A stretch of 64,000 nt of DNA from Clusia tigrina (lineage: Eukaryota > Arthropoda > Insecta > Diptera > Clusiidae). Location of the stretch: contig CAKKTE020000598.1 in NCBI GenBank assembly GCA_920105625.2, forward strand, positions 248,001 through 312,000. Direction: 5' to 3'. A program made the position numbers and the translations under genes. This document shows positions 36,460 through 50,200 of this stretch, in pieces (positions within the stretch are counted from its first letter, which is position 1; each line of letters starts with the position of its first letter). The notes under the pieces were generated by a model. The model was given only the letters and a program-made list of their open reading frames with translations, ran no database searches and was not told the DNA's origin.

Positions 36460-39400
36460 GTTTGATTTGGGACTCAAGGGTAGCATAGCTTTGAGCGATA
36501 GCTTAAATTGACAAGAGGCTCGAGTACTTTATTGTTACAAAATTTCAAGGTTTTATGACGCTAAAGTAAAAAGTTACAAGCATTTGTATGTTGCAAACTT
36601 TGATAGGTGTAGGACGTACCGTATAGAAGTTAGGGCCATTTGAAATTTTAGCAGTGTTTGATTTGGGACTCAAGGGTAGCATAGCTTTGAGCGATAGCTT
36701 AAATTGACAAGAGCCTCGAGTTCTTTATTGTTACAAAATTTCAAGGTTTTATGACGCTGCAGTAAAAAGTTACAAGCATTTGTATGTGGCAAACTTTGAT
36801 AGGTGTAGGACGTACCGTATAGAAGGTAGGGCCATTTGAAATTTTAGCAGTGTTTGATTTGGGACTCAGGGGTAGCATAGCTTTGAGCGATAGCTTAAAT
36901 TGACAAGAGGCTCAAGTTCTATATTGTTACAAAATTTCAAGGTTTTATGACGCTCGAGTAAAAAGTTACAAGCATTAGTATGTTGCAAACTTTGATTGGT
37001 GTAGGACCTACCGTATAGAAGTTAGGGCCATTTGAAATATTATCAGTGTTTGATTTGGGACTCAAGGGTAGCATTGCTTTTAGCGATAGCTTAAATTGAC
37101 AAGAGGCACGAGTACTTTATTGTTACAACATTTCAAGGTTTTATGACGCTGCAGTAAAAAGTTACAAGCATTTGTATGTGGCAAACTTTGATAGGTGTAG
37201 GCCGTACCGTATAGAAGTTAGGGCCATTTGAAATTTTAGCAGTGTTTGATTTGGGACTCAGGAGTAGCATAGCTTTGAGCGATAGCTTAAATTGACAAGA
37301 GGCTCGAGTGCTATATTGTTACAAAATTTCAAGGTTTTATGACGCTCGAGTAAAAAGTTACAAGCATTTGTATGTTGCAAACTTTGATAGGTGTAGGACG
37401 TACCGTATAGAAGTTAGGGCCATTTGAAATTTTAGCAGTGTTTGATTGGGACTCAAGGGTAGCATAGCTTTGAGCGATAGCTTAAATTGACAAGAGGCTC
37501 GAGTTCTTTATTGTTACAAAATTTCAAGGTTTTATGACGCTCGAGTAAAAAGTTACAAGCATTTGTATGTTGCAAACTTTGATAGGTGTAGGACGTACCG
37601 TATAGAAGTTACGGCAATTTAAAGTTTTATCAGTGTTTGATTTGGGACTCAAGGGTGGCATAGCTTTGAGTGATAGCTTAAATTGACAAGAGGCTCGAGT
37701 ACTTTATTGTTACAAAATTTCAAGGTTTTATGACGCTCCAGTAAAAAGTTACAAGCATTAGTATGTTGCAAACTTTGATAGGTGTAGGACCTACCGTATA
37801 GAAGTTAGGGCCATTTGAAATATTATCAGTATTTCATTTGGGACTCAAGGGTAGCATAGCTTTGAGCGATAGCTTAAATTGACAAGAGGCACGAGTACTT
37901 TATTGTTACAAAATTTCAAGGTATTATGACGCTCCAGTAAAAAGTTACAACCATTTGTATGTTGCGAACTTTGATAGGTGAAGGACGTACCGTATAGAAG
38001 TTATCGCCATTTGAAGTTTTATCAGTGTTTGATTTGGGACTCAAGGGTAACATAGCTTTGAGCGAAGCTTAAATTGACAAGAGGGTCGAGTACTTTATTG
38101 TTTCAAGATTTTATGACGCTCCAGTAAAAAGTTACAAGCATTTGTATGTTGCAAACTTTGATAGGTGTAGGACGTACCGTATAGAAGTTAGGGCCATTTG
38201 AAATTTTAGCAGTGTTTGATTTGGGACTCAAGGGTAGCATAGCTTTGAGCGATAGCTTAAATTGACAAGAGGCTCGAGTTCTTTATTGTTACAAAATTTC
38301 AAGGTTTTATGACCCTCGAGTAAAAAGTTACAAGCATTTGTATGTTGCAAACTTTGATAGTTGTAGGACGTACCGTATAGAAGTTAGGGCCATTTGAAGT
38401 TTCATCAGTGTTTGATTTGGGACTTAAGGGTAGCATAGCTCTGAGCGATAGCTTAAATTGACAAGAGGCTCGAGTACTTTATTGTTACAAAATTTCAAGG
38501 TTTTATGACGCTCCAGTAAAAAGTTACAAGCATTTGTATGTTGCAAACTTTGATAGGTGTAGGACGTACAGTATAGAAGTTGGGGCCATTTGAAGTTTTA
38601 TCAGTGTTTGATTTGGGACTCAAGGGTAGCATAGCTTTGAGCGATAGCTTAAATTGACAAGAGGCTCGAGTACTTTATTGTGACAAAATGTCAAGGTTTT
38701 ATGACGCTCCAGTAAAAAGTTAGAAGCATTTGTATGTTGCAAACTTTGATAGGTGTAGGACGTACCGTATAGAAGTTAGGGCCATATGAAGTTTTATCAG
38801 TGTTTGATCTGAGACTCAAGGGTAGCATAGCTTTGAGCGATAGCTTAAATTGACAAGAGGCTCGAGTACTTTATTGTTTCAAGATTTTATGACGCTCCAG
38901 TAAAAAGTTACAAGCATTTGTATGTTGCAAACTTTGATAGGTGTAGGACGTACCGTATAGAAGTTAGGGCCATTTGAAATTTTAGCAGTGTTTGATTTGG
39001 GACTCAAGGGTAGCATAGCTTTGAGCGATAGGTTAAATTGACAAGAGGCTCCAGGTCTTTATTGTTACAAAATTTCAAGGTTTTATGACGCTCCAGTAAA
39101 GAGTTACAAGCATTAGTATGTTGCAAACTTTGATAGGTGTAGGACCTACCGTATAGAAGTTAGGGCCATTTGAAATATTATCAGTGTTTGATTTGGGACT
39201 CAAGGGTAGCATAGCTTTGAGCGATAGCTTAAATTGACAAGAGGCACGAGTACTTTATTGTTACAAAATTTCAAGGTTTTATGACGCTCCAGTAAAAAGT
39301 TACAACCATTTGTATGTTGCCAATTTTGATAGGTGTAGGCCGTACCGTATAGAAGTTATCGCCATTTGAAGTTTTATCAGTGTTTGATTTGGGACTCAAG

Positions 39401-42400
39401 GATAGCATAGCTTTGAGCGAAGCTTAAATTGACAAGAGGCTCGAGTACTTTATTGTTTCAAGATTTTATGACGCTCTAGTAAAAAGTTACAAGCATTTGT
39501 ATGTTGCAAACTTTGATAGGTGTAGGACGTACCGTATAGAAGTTAGGGCCATTTGAGATTTTAGCAGTGTTTGATTTGGGACTCAAGGGTAGCATAGCTT
39601 TGAGCGATACCTTAAATTGACAAGAGGCTCGAGTTCTTTATTGTTACAAAATTTCAAGGTTTTATGACGCTCGAGTAAAAAGTTACAAGCATTTGTATGT
39701 TGCAAACTTTGATAGGTGTAGGACGTACCGTATAGAAGTTAGGGCCATTTGAAGTTTTATCAGTGTTTGATTTGGGACTCAAGGGTAGCATAGCTGTGAG
39801 CGATAGCTTAAATTGACAAGAGGCTCGAGTACTTTATTGTTACAAAATTTCAAGGTTTTATGACGCTCCAGTAAAAAGTAACAAGCATTTGTATGTTGCA
39901 AACTTTGATAGGTGTAGGGCGTACCGTATAGAAGTTGGGGCCATTTGAAGTTTTACCAGTGTTTGATTTGGGACTCAAGGGTAGCATAGCTTTGAGCGAT
40001 AGCTTAAATTGACAAGAGGCTCGAGTACTTTATTGTGACAAAATGTCAAGGTTTTATGACGCTCCAGTAAAAAGTTACAAGCATTTGTATGTTGCAAACT
40101 TTGATAGGTGTAGGACGTACCGTATAGAAGTTAGGGCCATATGAAGTTTTATCAGTGTTTGATCTGGGACTCAAGGGTAGCATAGCTTTGAGCGATAGCT
40201 TAAATTGACAAGAGGCTCGAGTATTTTATTGTGACAAAATGTCAAGGTTTTATGACGCTCCAGTAAAAAGTTAGAAGCATTTGTATGTTGCAAACTTTGA
40301 TAGGTGTAGGACGTACCGTATAGAAGTTAGGGCCATATGAAGTTTTATCAGTGTTTGATCTGAGACTCAAGGGTAGCATAGCTTTGAGCGATAGCTTAAA
40401 TTGACAAGAGGCTCGAGTACTTTATTGTTTCAAGATTTTATGACGCTCCAGTAAAAAGTTACAAGCATTTGTATGTTGCAAATTTTGATAGGTGTAGGAC
40501 GTACCGTATAGAAGTTAGGGCCATTTGAAATTTTAGCAGTGTTTGATTTGGGACTCAAGGGTAGCATAGCTTTGAGCGATAGGTTAAATTGACAAGAGGC
40601 TCGAGGTCTTTATTGTTACAAAATTTCAAGGTTTTATGACGCTCCAGTAAAGAGTTACAAGCATTAGTATGTTGCAAACTTTGATAGGTGTAGGACCTAC
40701 CGTATAGAAGTTAGGGCCATTTGAAATATTATCAGTGTTTGATTTGGGACTCAAGGGTAGCATAGCTTTGAGCGATAGCTTAAATTGACAAGAGGCACGA
40801 GTACTTTATTGTTACAAAATTTCAAGGTTTTATGACGCTCCAGTAAAAAGTTACAACCATTTGTATGTTGCCAACTTTGATAGGTGTAGGCCGTACCGTA
40901 TAGAAGTTATCGCCATTTGAAGTTTTATCAGTGTTTGATTTGGGACTCAAGGGTAGCATAGCTTTGAGCGATAGGTTAAATTGACAAGAGGCTCGAGGTC
41001 TTTATTGTTACAAAATTTCAAGGTTTTATGACGCTCCAGTAAAGAGTTACAAGCATTAGTATGTTGCAAACTTTGGTAGGTGTAGGACCTACCGTATAGA
41101 AGTTAGGGCCATTTGAAATATTATCAGTGTTTGATTTGGGACTCAAGGGTAGCATAGCTTTGAGCGATAGCTTAAATTGACAAGAGGCACGAGTACTTTA
41201 TTGTTACAAAATTTCAAGGTTTTATGACGCTCCAGTAAAAAGTTACAACCATTTGTATGTTGCCAACTTTGATAGGTGTAGGCCGTACCGTATAGAAGTT
41301 ATCGCCATTTGAAGTTTTATCAGTGTTTGATTTGGGACTCAAGGATAGCATAGCTTTGAGCGAAGCTTAAATTGACAAGAGGCTCGAGTACTTTATTGTT
41401 TCAAGATTTTATGACGCTCCAGTAAAAAGTTACAAGCATTTGTATGTTGCAAACTTTGATAGGTGTAGGACATACCGTATAGAAGTTAGGGCCATTTGAG
41501 ATTTTAGCAGTGTTTGATTTGGGACTCAAGGGTAGCATAGCTTTGAGCGATAGGTTAAATTGACAAGAGGCTCGAGGTCTTTATTGTTACAAAATTTCAA
41601 GGTTTTATGACGCTCCAGTAAAGAGTTACAAGCATTAGTATGTTGCAAACTTTGATAGGTGTAGGACCTACCGTATAGAAGTTAGGGCCATTTGAAATAT
41701 TATCAGTGTTTGATTTGGGACTCAAGGGTAGCATAGCTTTGAGCGATAGCTTAAATTGACAAGAGGCACGAGTACTTTATTGTTACAAAATTTCAAGGTT
41801 TTATGACGCTCCAGTAAAAAGTTACAACCATTTGTATGTTGCCAACTTTGATAGGTGTAGGCCGTACCATATAGAAGTTATCGCCATTTGAAGTTTTATC
41901 AGTGTTTGATTTGGGACTCAAGGATAGCATAGCTTTGAGCGAAGCTTAAATTGACAAGAGGCTCGAGTACTTTATTGTTTCAAGATTTTATGACGCTCCA
42001 GTAAAAAGTTACAAGCATTTGTATGTTGCAAACTTTGATAGGTGTAGGACGTACCGTATAGAAGTTAGGGCCATTTGAGATTTTAGCAGTGTTTGATTTG
42101 GGACTCAAGGGTAGCATAGCTTTGAGCGATAGCTTAAATTGACAAGAGGCTCGAGTTCTTTATTGTTACAAAATTTCAAGGTTTTATGACGCTCGAGTAA
42201 AAAGTTACAAGCATTTGTATGTTGCAAACTTTGATAGGTGTAGGACGTACCGTATAGAAGTTAGGGCCATTTGAAGTTTTATCAGTGTTTGATTTGGGAC
42301 TCAAGGGTAGCATAGCTGTGAGCGATAGCTTAAATTGACAAGAGGCTCGAGTACTTTATTGTTACAAAATTTCAAGGTTTTATGACGCTCCAGTAAAAAG

Positions 42401-42678
42401 TCACAAGCATTTGTATGTTGCAAACTTTGATAGGTGTAGGGCGTACCGTATAGAAGTTGGGGCCATTTGAAGTTATATCAGTGTTTGATTTGGGACTCAA
42501 GGGTAGCATAGCTTTGAGCGATAGCTTAAATTGACAAGAGGCTCGAGTACTTTATTGTGACAAAATGTCAAGGTTTTATGACGCTCCAGTAAAAAGTTAC
42601 AAGCATTTGTATGTTGCACACTTTGATAGGTGTAGGACGTACCGTATAGAAGTTAGGGCCATATGAAGTTTTATCAGT
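36460..42678 (+). repeat. Block D: 6,219-bp tandem duplication, copy 2
   Basis: Block D is collinear with 30,241-36,459 at 6,219 bp and with block A at 24,899 bp from about 36,560 to about 39,960. At 37,130, 38,156 and 38,878 it carries the A-type base, not the B/C-type base; at 39,956 it carries C where A and B have T. Private changes include GACGCTCTAG at about 39,472, AAGTAACAAGC at about 39,877, GGACATACC near 41,469 and ACCATATAG near 41,868. No gene is present. Confidence 0.9.
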
Positions 42679-44470
42679 GTTTGATCTGGGACTCAAGGGT
42701 AGCATAGCTTTGAGCGATAGCTTAAATTGACAAGAGGCTCGAGTACTTTATTGTTACAAAATTTCAAGGTTTTATGACGCTCCAGTAAAAAGTTAGAAGC
42801 ATTTGTATGTTGCAAACTTTGATAGGTGTAGGACGTACCGTATAGAAGTTAGGGCCATTTGAAGTTTTATAAGTGTTTGATTTGGGACTCAAGGGTAGCA
42901 TAGCTTTGAGGGATAGGTTAAATTGACAAGAGGCTCGAGTTCTTTATTGTTACAAAATTTCAAGGTTTTATGACGCTCGAGTAAAAAGTTACAAGCATTT
43001 GTATGTTGCAAACTTTGATAGGTGTAGGACGTACCGTATAGAAGTTAGGGCCATTTGAAGTTTTATCAGATTTGATTTGGGACTCAAGGGTAGCATAGCT
43101 TTAAGCGATAGCTTAAATTGACAAGAGGCTCGAGTACTTTATTGTTACAAAATTTCAAGGTTTTATGACGCTCCAGTAAAAAGTTACAAGCATTTGTATG
43201 TTGCAAACTTTGATAGGTGTAGGACGTACCGTATAGAAGTTGGGGCCATTTGAAGTTTTATCAGTGTTTGATTTGGGACTGAAGGGTAGCATAGCTTTGA
43301 GCGATAGCTTAAATTGACAAGAGGCTCGAGTACTTTATTGTGACAAAATGTCAAGGTTTTATGACGCTCCAGTAAAAAGTTACAAGCATTTGTATGTTGC
43401 AAACTTTGATAGGTGTAGGACGTACCGTATAGAAGTTAGGGCCATATGAAGTTTTATTAGTGTTTGATCTGGGACTCAAGGGTAGCATAGCTTTGAGCGA
43501 TAGCTTAAATTGACAAGAGGCTCGAGTACTTTATTGTTTCAAAATTTCAAGGTTTTATGACGCTCCAGTAAAAACTTACAAGCATTTGTATGTTGCAAAC
43601 TTTGATAGGTGTAGGAAGTACCGTATAGAAGTTAGAGCCATTTGAAATTTTAGCAGTGTTTGACTTGGGAATCAAGGGTAGCATAGCTTTGAGCGAAAGC
43701 TTAAATTGACAAGAGGCTCGAGTTCTTTATTGTTACAAAATTTCAAGGTTTTATGACGCTCGAGTAAAAAGTTACAAGCATTTGTATGTTGCAAACTTTG
43801 ATAGGTGTAGGACGTACCGTATAGAAGTTAGGGCCATTTGAAGTTTTATCAGTGTTTGATTTTGGACTCAAGGGTAGCATAGCTTTGAGGGATAGGTTAA
43901 ATTGACAAGAGCCTCGAGTACTTTATTGTTACAAAATTTCAAGGTTTTATGACGCTCCAGTAAAAAGTTAGAAGCATTTGTATGTTGCAAACTTTGATAG
44001 GTGTAGGACGTACCATATAGAAGTTAGGGCCATTTGAAGTTTTATAAGTGTTTGATTTGGGACTCAAGGGTAGCATAGCTTTGAGCGATAACTTAAATTG
44101 ACAAGAGGCTCGAGTACTTTATTGTTACAAAATGTCAAGGTTTTATGACGCTCCAGTAAAAAGTTACAAGCATTTGTATATTGCAAACTTTGATAGGGGT
44201 AGGACGTACCGTATAGAAGTTAGGGCCATTTGAAGTTTTATCAGTGTTTGATTTGGGACGCAAGGGTAGCATAGCTTTGAGCGATAGCTTAAATTGACAA
44301 GAGGCTCGAGTACTTTATTGTTACAAAATTTCAAGGTTTTCGGACGCTCGAGTAAAAAGTTACAAGCATTTGTATATTGCAAACTTTGATAGGTGTAGGA
44401 CGTACCGTATAGAAGTTCAGGCCATTTGACGTTTTATCAGTGTTTGATTTGGGACTCAAGTGTAGCATAG
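41737..44470 (+). repeat. 2,734-bp (14-monomer) tandem duplication, copy 1
   Basis: This tract matches the sequence 2,734 bp downstream (TTGCACAC at 42,613 and 45,347, GGCCATATGAAG at about 42,657 and 45,391, TATCAGATTTG at about 43,064 and 45,798). Its left part is still block D, so it is younger than, and built on, the 6,219-bp duplication. Distinctive monomers include GACTTGGGAATC with GCGAAAGCTT, ATTGCAAAC with GATAGGGGTAGG, GGGACGCAAGG, and TTTTCGGACG. Confidence 0.9.
43064..43075 (+). repeat. 2-bp deletion marker TATCAGATTTG
   Basis: TATCAGTGTTTG loses two bases to give TATCAGATTTG. The same marker is at about 45,798, 50,680, 53,806, 56,736 and 57,716, always followed by GCTTTAAGCG, and I saw none upstream of 43 kb. 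It belongs only to the right-hand third of the window. Confidence 0.87.
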
Positions 44471-47204
44471 CTTTGAGCGATAGCTTAAATTGACAAGAGG
44501 CACGAGTACTTTATTGTTACAAAATTTCAAGGTTTTATGACGCTCCAGTAAAAAGTTACAACCATTTGTATGTTGCCAACTTTGATAGGTGTAGGCCGTA
44601 CCGTATAGAAGTTATCGCCATTTGAAGTTTTATCAGTGTTTGATTTGGGACTCAAGGATAGCATAGCTTTGAGCGAAGCTTAAATTGACAAGAGGCTCGA
44701 GTACTTTATTGTTTCAAGATTTTATGACGCTCCAGTAAAAAGTTACAAGCATTTGTATGTTGCAAACTTTGATAGGTGTAGGACGTACCGTATAGAAGTT
44801 AGGGCCATTTGAGATTTTAGCAGTGTTTGATTTGGGACTCAAGGGTAGCATAGCTTTGAGCGATAGCTTAAATTGACAAGAGGCTCGAGTTCTTTATTGT
44901 TACAAAATTTCAAGGTTTTATGACGCTCGAGTAAAAAGTTACAAGCATTTGTATGTTGCAAACTTTGATAGGTGTAGGACGTACCGTATAGAAGTTAGGG
45001 CCATTTGAAGTTTTATCAGTGTTTGATTTGGGACTCAAGGGTAGCATAGCTGTGAGCGATAGCTTAAATTGACAAGAGGCTCGAGTACTTTATTGTTACA
45101 AAATTTCAAGGTTTTATGACGCTCCAGTAAAAAGTCACAAGCATTTGTATGTTGCAAACTTTGATAGGTGTAGGGCGTACCGTATAGAAGTTGGGGCCAT
45201 TTGAAGTTTTATCAGTGTTTGATTTGGGACTCAAGGGTAGCATAGCTTTGAGCGATAGCTTAAATTGACAAGAGGCTCGAGTACTTTATTGTGACAAAAT
45301 GTCAAGGTTTTATGACGCTCCAGTAAAAAGTTACAAGCATTTGTATGTTGCACACTTTGATAGGTGTAGGACGTACCGTATAGAAGTTAGGGCCATATGA
45401 AGTTTTATCAGTGTTTGATCTGGGACTCAAGGGTAGCATAGCTTTGAGCGATAGCTTAAATTGACAAGAGGCTCGAGTACTTTATTGTTACAAAATTTCA
45501 AGGTTTTATGACGCTCCAGTAAAAAGTTAGAAGCATTTGTATGTTGCAAACTTTGATAGGTGTAGGACGTACCGTATAGAAGTTAGGGCCATTTGAAGTT
45601 TTATAAGTGTTTGATATGGGACTCAAGGGTAGCATAGCTTTGAGGGATAGGTTAAATTGACAAGAGGCTCGAGTTCTTTATTGTTACAAAATTTCAAGGT
45701 TTTATGACGCTCGAGTAAAAAGTTACAAGCATTTGTATGTTGCAAACTTTGATAGGTGTAGGACGTACCGTATAGAAGTTAGGGCCATTTGAAGTTTTAT
45801 CAGATTTGATTTGGGACTCAAGGGTAGCATAGCTTTAAGCGATAGCTTAAATTGACAAGAGGCTCGAGTACTTTATTGTTACAAAATTTCAAGGTTTTAT
45901 GACGCTCCAGTAAAAAGTTACAAGCATTTGTATGTTGCAAACTTTGATAGGTGTAGGACGTACCGTATAGAAGTTGGGGCCATTTGAAGTTTTATCAGTG
46001 TTTGATTTGGGACTGAAGGGTAGCATAGCTTTGAGCGATAGCTTAAATTGACAAGAGGCTCGAGTACTTTATTGTGACAAAATGTCAAGGTTTTATGACG
46101 CTCCAGTAAAAAGTTACAAGCATTTGTATGTTGCAAACTTTGATAGGTGTAGGACGTACCGTATAGAAGTTAGGGCCATATGAAGTTTTATTAGTGTTTG
46201 ATCTGGGACTCAAGGGTAGCATAGCTTTGAGCGATAGCTTAAATTGACAAGAGGCTCGAGTACTTTATTGTTTCAAAATTTCAAGGTTTTATGACGCTCC
46301 AGTAAAAACTTACAAGCATTTGTATGTTGCAAACTTTGATAGGTGTAGGAAGTACCGTAAAGAAGTTAGGGCCATTTGAAATTTTAGCAGTGTTTGACTT
46401 GGGAATCAAGGGTAGCATAGCTTTGAGCGAAAGCTTAAATTGACAAGAGGCTCGAGTTCTTTATTGTTACAAAATTTCAAGGTTTTATGACGCTCGAGTA
46501 AAAAGTTACAAGCATTTGTATGTTGCAAACTTTGATAGGTGTAGGACGTACCGTATAGAAGTTAGGGCCATTTGAAGTTTTATCAGTGTTTGATTTTGGA
46601 CTCAAGGGTAGCATAGCTTTGAGGGATAGGTTAAATTGACAAGAGCCTCGAGTACTTTATTGTTACAAAATTTCAAGGTTTTATGACGCTCCAGTAAAAA
46701 GTTAGAAGCATTTGTATGTTGCAAACTTTGATAGGTGTAGGACGTACCATATAGAAGTTAGGGCCATTTGAAGTTTTATAAGTGTTTGATTTGGGACTCA
46801 AGGGTAGCATAGCTTTGAGCGATAACTTAAATTGACAAGAGGCTCGAGTACTTTATTGTTACAAAATGTCAAGGTTTTATGACGCTCCAGTAAAAAGTTA
46901 CAAGCATTTGTATATTGCAAACTTTGATAGGGGTAGGACGTACCGTATAGAAGTTAGGGCCATTTGAAGTTTTATCAGTGTTTGATTTGGGACGCAAGGG
47001 TAGCATAGCTTTGAGCGATAGCTTAAATTGACAAGAGGCTCGAGTACTTTATTGTTACAAAATTTCAAGGTTTTCGGACGCTCGAGTAAAAAGTTACAAG
47101 CATTTGTATATTGCAAACTTTGATAGGTGTAGGACGTACCGTATAGAAGTTCAGGCCATTTGACGTTTTATCAGTGTTTGATTTGGGACTCAAGTGTAGC
47201 ATAG
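44471..47204 (+). repeat. 2,734-bp tandem duplication, copy 2
   Basis: Second copy of 41,737-44,470. Noticed differences are TTTTATCAG at about 45,209 against TTATATCAG at about 42,475, GATATGGG at about 45,613, CCGTAAAGAAG at about 46,357 and GTTAGAGCC only in copy 1. The match ends where AAATTGACAAGAGGCACGAG becomes AAATTGAGAAGAGGCTTGAG near 47,227. Confidence 0.9.
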
Positions 47205-50200
47205 CTTTGAGCGATAGCTTAAATTGAGAAGAGGCTTGAGTACTTTATTGTTACAAAATTTCAAGGTTTTATGACGCTCCAGTAAAAAGTTACAAGCATT
47301 TGTATGTTGCAAACTTTGATAGGTGTAGGACGTACCGCATAGAAGTTAGGGCCATTTAAAGTTTTATCATTGTTTGATTTGGGATTCAAGGGTATCATAG
47401 CTTTGAGCGATAGGTTAAATTGACAAGAGGCTCGAGGTCTTTATTGTTACAAAATTTCAAGGTTTTATGACGCTCCAGTAAAAAGTTACAAGCATTAGTA
47501 TGTTGCAAACTTTGATTGGTGTAGGACCTACCGTATAGAAGTTAGGGCCATTTGAAATATTATCAGTGTTTTATTTGGGACTCAAGGGTAGCATAGCTTT
47601 GAGCGATAGCTTGAATTGACAAGAGGCACGAGTACTTTATTGTTACAAAATTTCAAGGTTTTATGGCGCTCCAGTAAAAAGTTACAACCATTTGTATGTT
47701 GCCAACTTTGATAGGTGTAGGACGTACCGTATAGAAGTTATCGCCATTTGAAGTTTTATCAGTGTTTGATTTGGGACTCAAGGGTAGCATAGCTTTGAGC
47801 GAAGCTTAAATTGACAAGAGGCTCGAGTATTTTATTGTTTCAAGATTTTAAGACGCTCCAGTAAAAAGTTACAAGCGTTTGTATGTTGCAAACTTTGATA
47901 GGTGTAGGACGTACCGTATAGAAGTTAGGGCCATTTGAAATTTTAGCAGTGTTTGATTTGGGACTCAAGGGTAGCATAGCTTTGAGCGATAGCTTAAATT
48001 GACAAGAGGCTCGAGTACTTTATTGTTTCAAAATTTCAAGGTTTTATGACGCTCCAGTAAAAACTTACAAGCATTTGTATGTTGCAAACTTTGATAGGTG
48101 TAGGACGTACCGTATAGAAGTTAGGGCCATTTGAAATTTTAGCAGTGTTTGATTTGGGACTCAAGGGTAGCATAGCTTTGAGCGATAGGTTAAATTGACA
48201 AGAGGCTCGAGGTCTTTATTGTTACAAAATTTCAAGGTTTTATGACGCTCCAGTAAAAATTTACAAGCATTAGTATGTTGCAAACTTTGATAGGTGTAGG
48301 ACCTACCGTATAGAAGTTAGGGCCATTTGAAGTTTTATAAGTGTTTGATTTGGGACTCAAGGGTAGCATAGCTTTGAGGGATAGGTTAAATTGACAAGAG
48401 GCTCGAGTTCTTTATTGTTACAAAATTTCAAGGTTTTATGACGCTCGAGTAAAAAGTTACAAGCATTTGTATGTTGCAAACTTTGATAGGTGTAGGACGT
48501 ACCGTATAGAAGTTAGGGCCATTTGAAGTTTTATCAGTGTTTGATTTTGGACTCAAGGGTAGCATAGGTTTGAGCGATAGATTAAATTGACAAGAGGCTT
48601 GAGTACTTTATTGTTACAAAATTTCAAGGTTTTATGACGCTCCAGTAAAAAGTTAGAAGCATTTGTATGTTGCAAACTTTGATAGGTGTAGGACGTACCA
48701 TATAGAAGTTAGGGCCATTTGAAGTTTTATAAGTGTTTGACTTGGGAATCAAGGGTAGCATAGCTTTGAGCGAAAGCTTAAATTGACAAGAGGCTCGAGT
48801 TCTTTATTGTTACAAAATTTCAAGGTTTTATGACGCTCCAGTAAAAAGTTACAAGCATTTGTATGTTGCAAACTTTGATAGGTGCAGGACGTACCGTATA
48901 GAAGTTAGGGCCATTTGAAATATTATCAGTGTTTGATTTGGGACTCAAGGGTAGCATAGCTTTGAGCGATAACTTAAATTGACAAGAGGCTCGAGTACTT
49001 TATTGTTACAAAATGTCAAGGTTTTATGACGCTCCAGTAAAAAGTTACAAGCATTTGTATATTGCAAACTTTGATAGGGGTAGGACGTACCGTATAGAAG
49101 TTAGGGCCATTTGAACTTTTATCAGTGTTTGATTTGGGACGCAAGGGTAGCATAGCTTTGAGCGATAGCTTAAATTGACAAGAGGCTCGAGTACTTTATT
49201 GTTACAAAATTTCAAGGTTTTCGGACGCTCGAGTAAAAAGTTACAAGCATTTGTATATTGCAAACTTTGATAGGTGTAGGACGTACCGTATAGAAGTTCA
49301 GGCCATTTGACGTTTTATCAGTGTTTGATTTGGGACTCAAGTGTAGCATAGCTTTGAGCGATAGCTTAAATTGAGAAGAGGCTCGAGTACTTTATTGTTA
49401 CAAAATTTCAAGGTTTTATGACGCTCCAGTAAAAAGTTACAAGCATTTGTATGTTGCAAACTTTGATAGGTGTAGGACGTACCGCATAGAAGTTAGGGCC
49501 ATTTAAAGTTTTATCATTGTTTGATTTGGGATTCAAGGGTATCATAGCTTTGAGCGATAGGTTAAATTGACAAGAGGCTCGAGGTCTTTATTGTTACAAA
49601 ATTTCAAGGTTTTATGACGCTCCAGTAAAAAGTTACAAGCATTAGTATGTTGCAAACTTTGATTGGTGTAGGACCTACCGTATAGAAGTTAGGGCCATTT
49701 GAAATATTATCAGTGTTTTATTTGGGACTCAAGGGTAGCATAGCTTTGAGCGATAGCTTGAATTGACAAGAGGCACGAGTACTTTATTGTTACAAAATTT
49801 CAAGGTTTTATGGCGCTCCAGTAAAAAGTTACAACCATTTGTATGTTGCCAACTTTGATAGGTGTAGGACGTACCGTATAGAAGTTATCGCCATTTGAAG
49901 TTTTATCAGTGTTTGATTTGGGACTCAAGGGTAGCATAGCTTTGAGCGAAGCTTAAATTGACAAGAGGCTCGAGTACTTTATTGTTTCAAGATTTTATGA
50001 CGCTCCAGTAAAAAGTTACAAGCGTTTGTATGTTGCAAACTTTGATAGGTGTAGGACGTACCGTATAGAAGTTAGGGCCATTTGAAATTTTAGCAGTGTT
50101 TGATTTGGGACTCAAGGGTAGCATAGCTTTGAGCGATAGCTTAAATTGACAAGAGGCTCGAGTACTTTATTGTTTCAAAATTTCAAGGTTTTATGACGCT

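Noticed and set aside
43184..43402. 69-82-residue minus-strand open frames in the 43-62 kb region
   Set aside because: They span a little more than one monomer and arise from monomer-class indels and substitutions. Conservation follows the DNA repeat, with no sign of protein-level constraint, so they are shadows of the satellite.
44332..44356. CENP-B box-like sequence in the TTTTCGGACG variant (also near 47,066, 49,213 and 52,146)
   Set aside because: TTCG is present but the rest of the box (A at the required spacing and CGGG) is missing, and the variant is rare. I do not call a CENP-B box anywhere.
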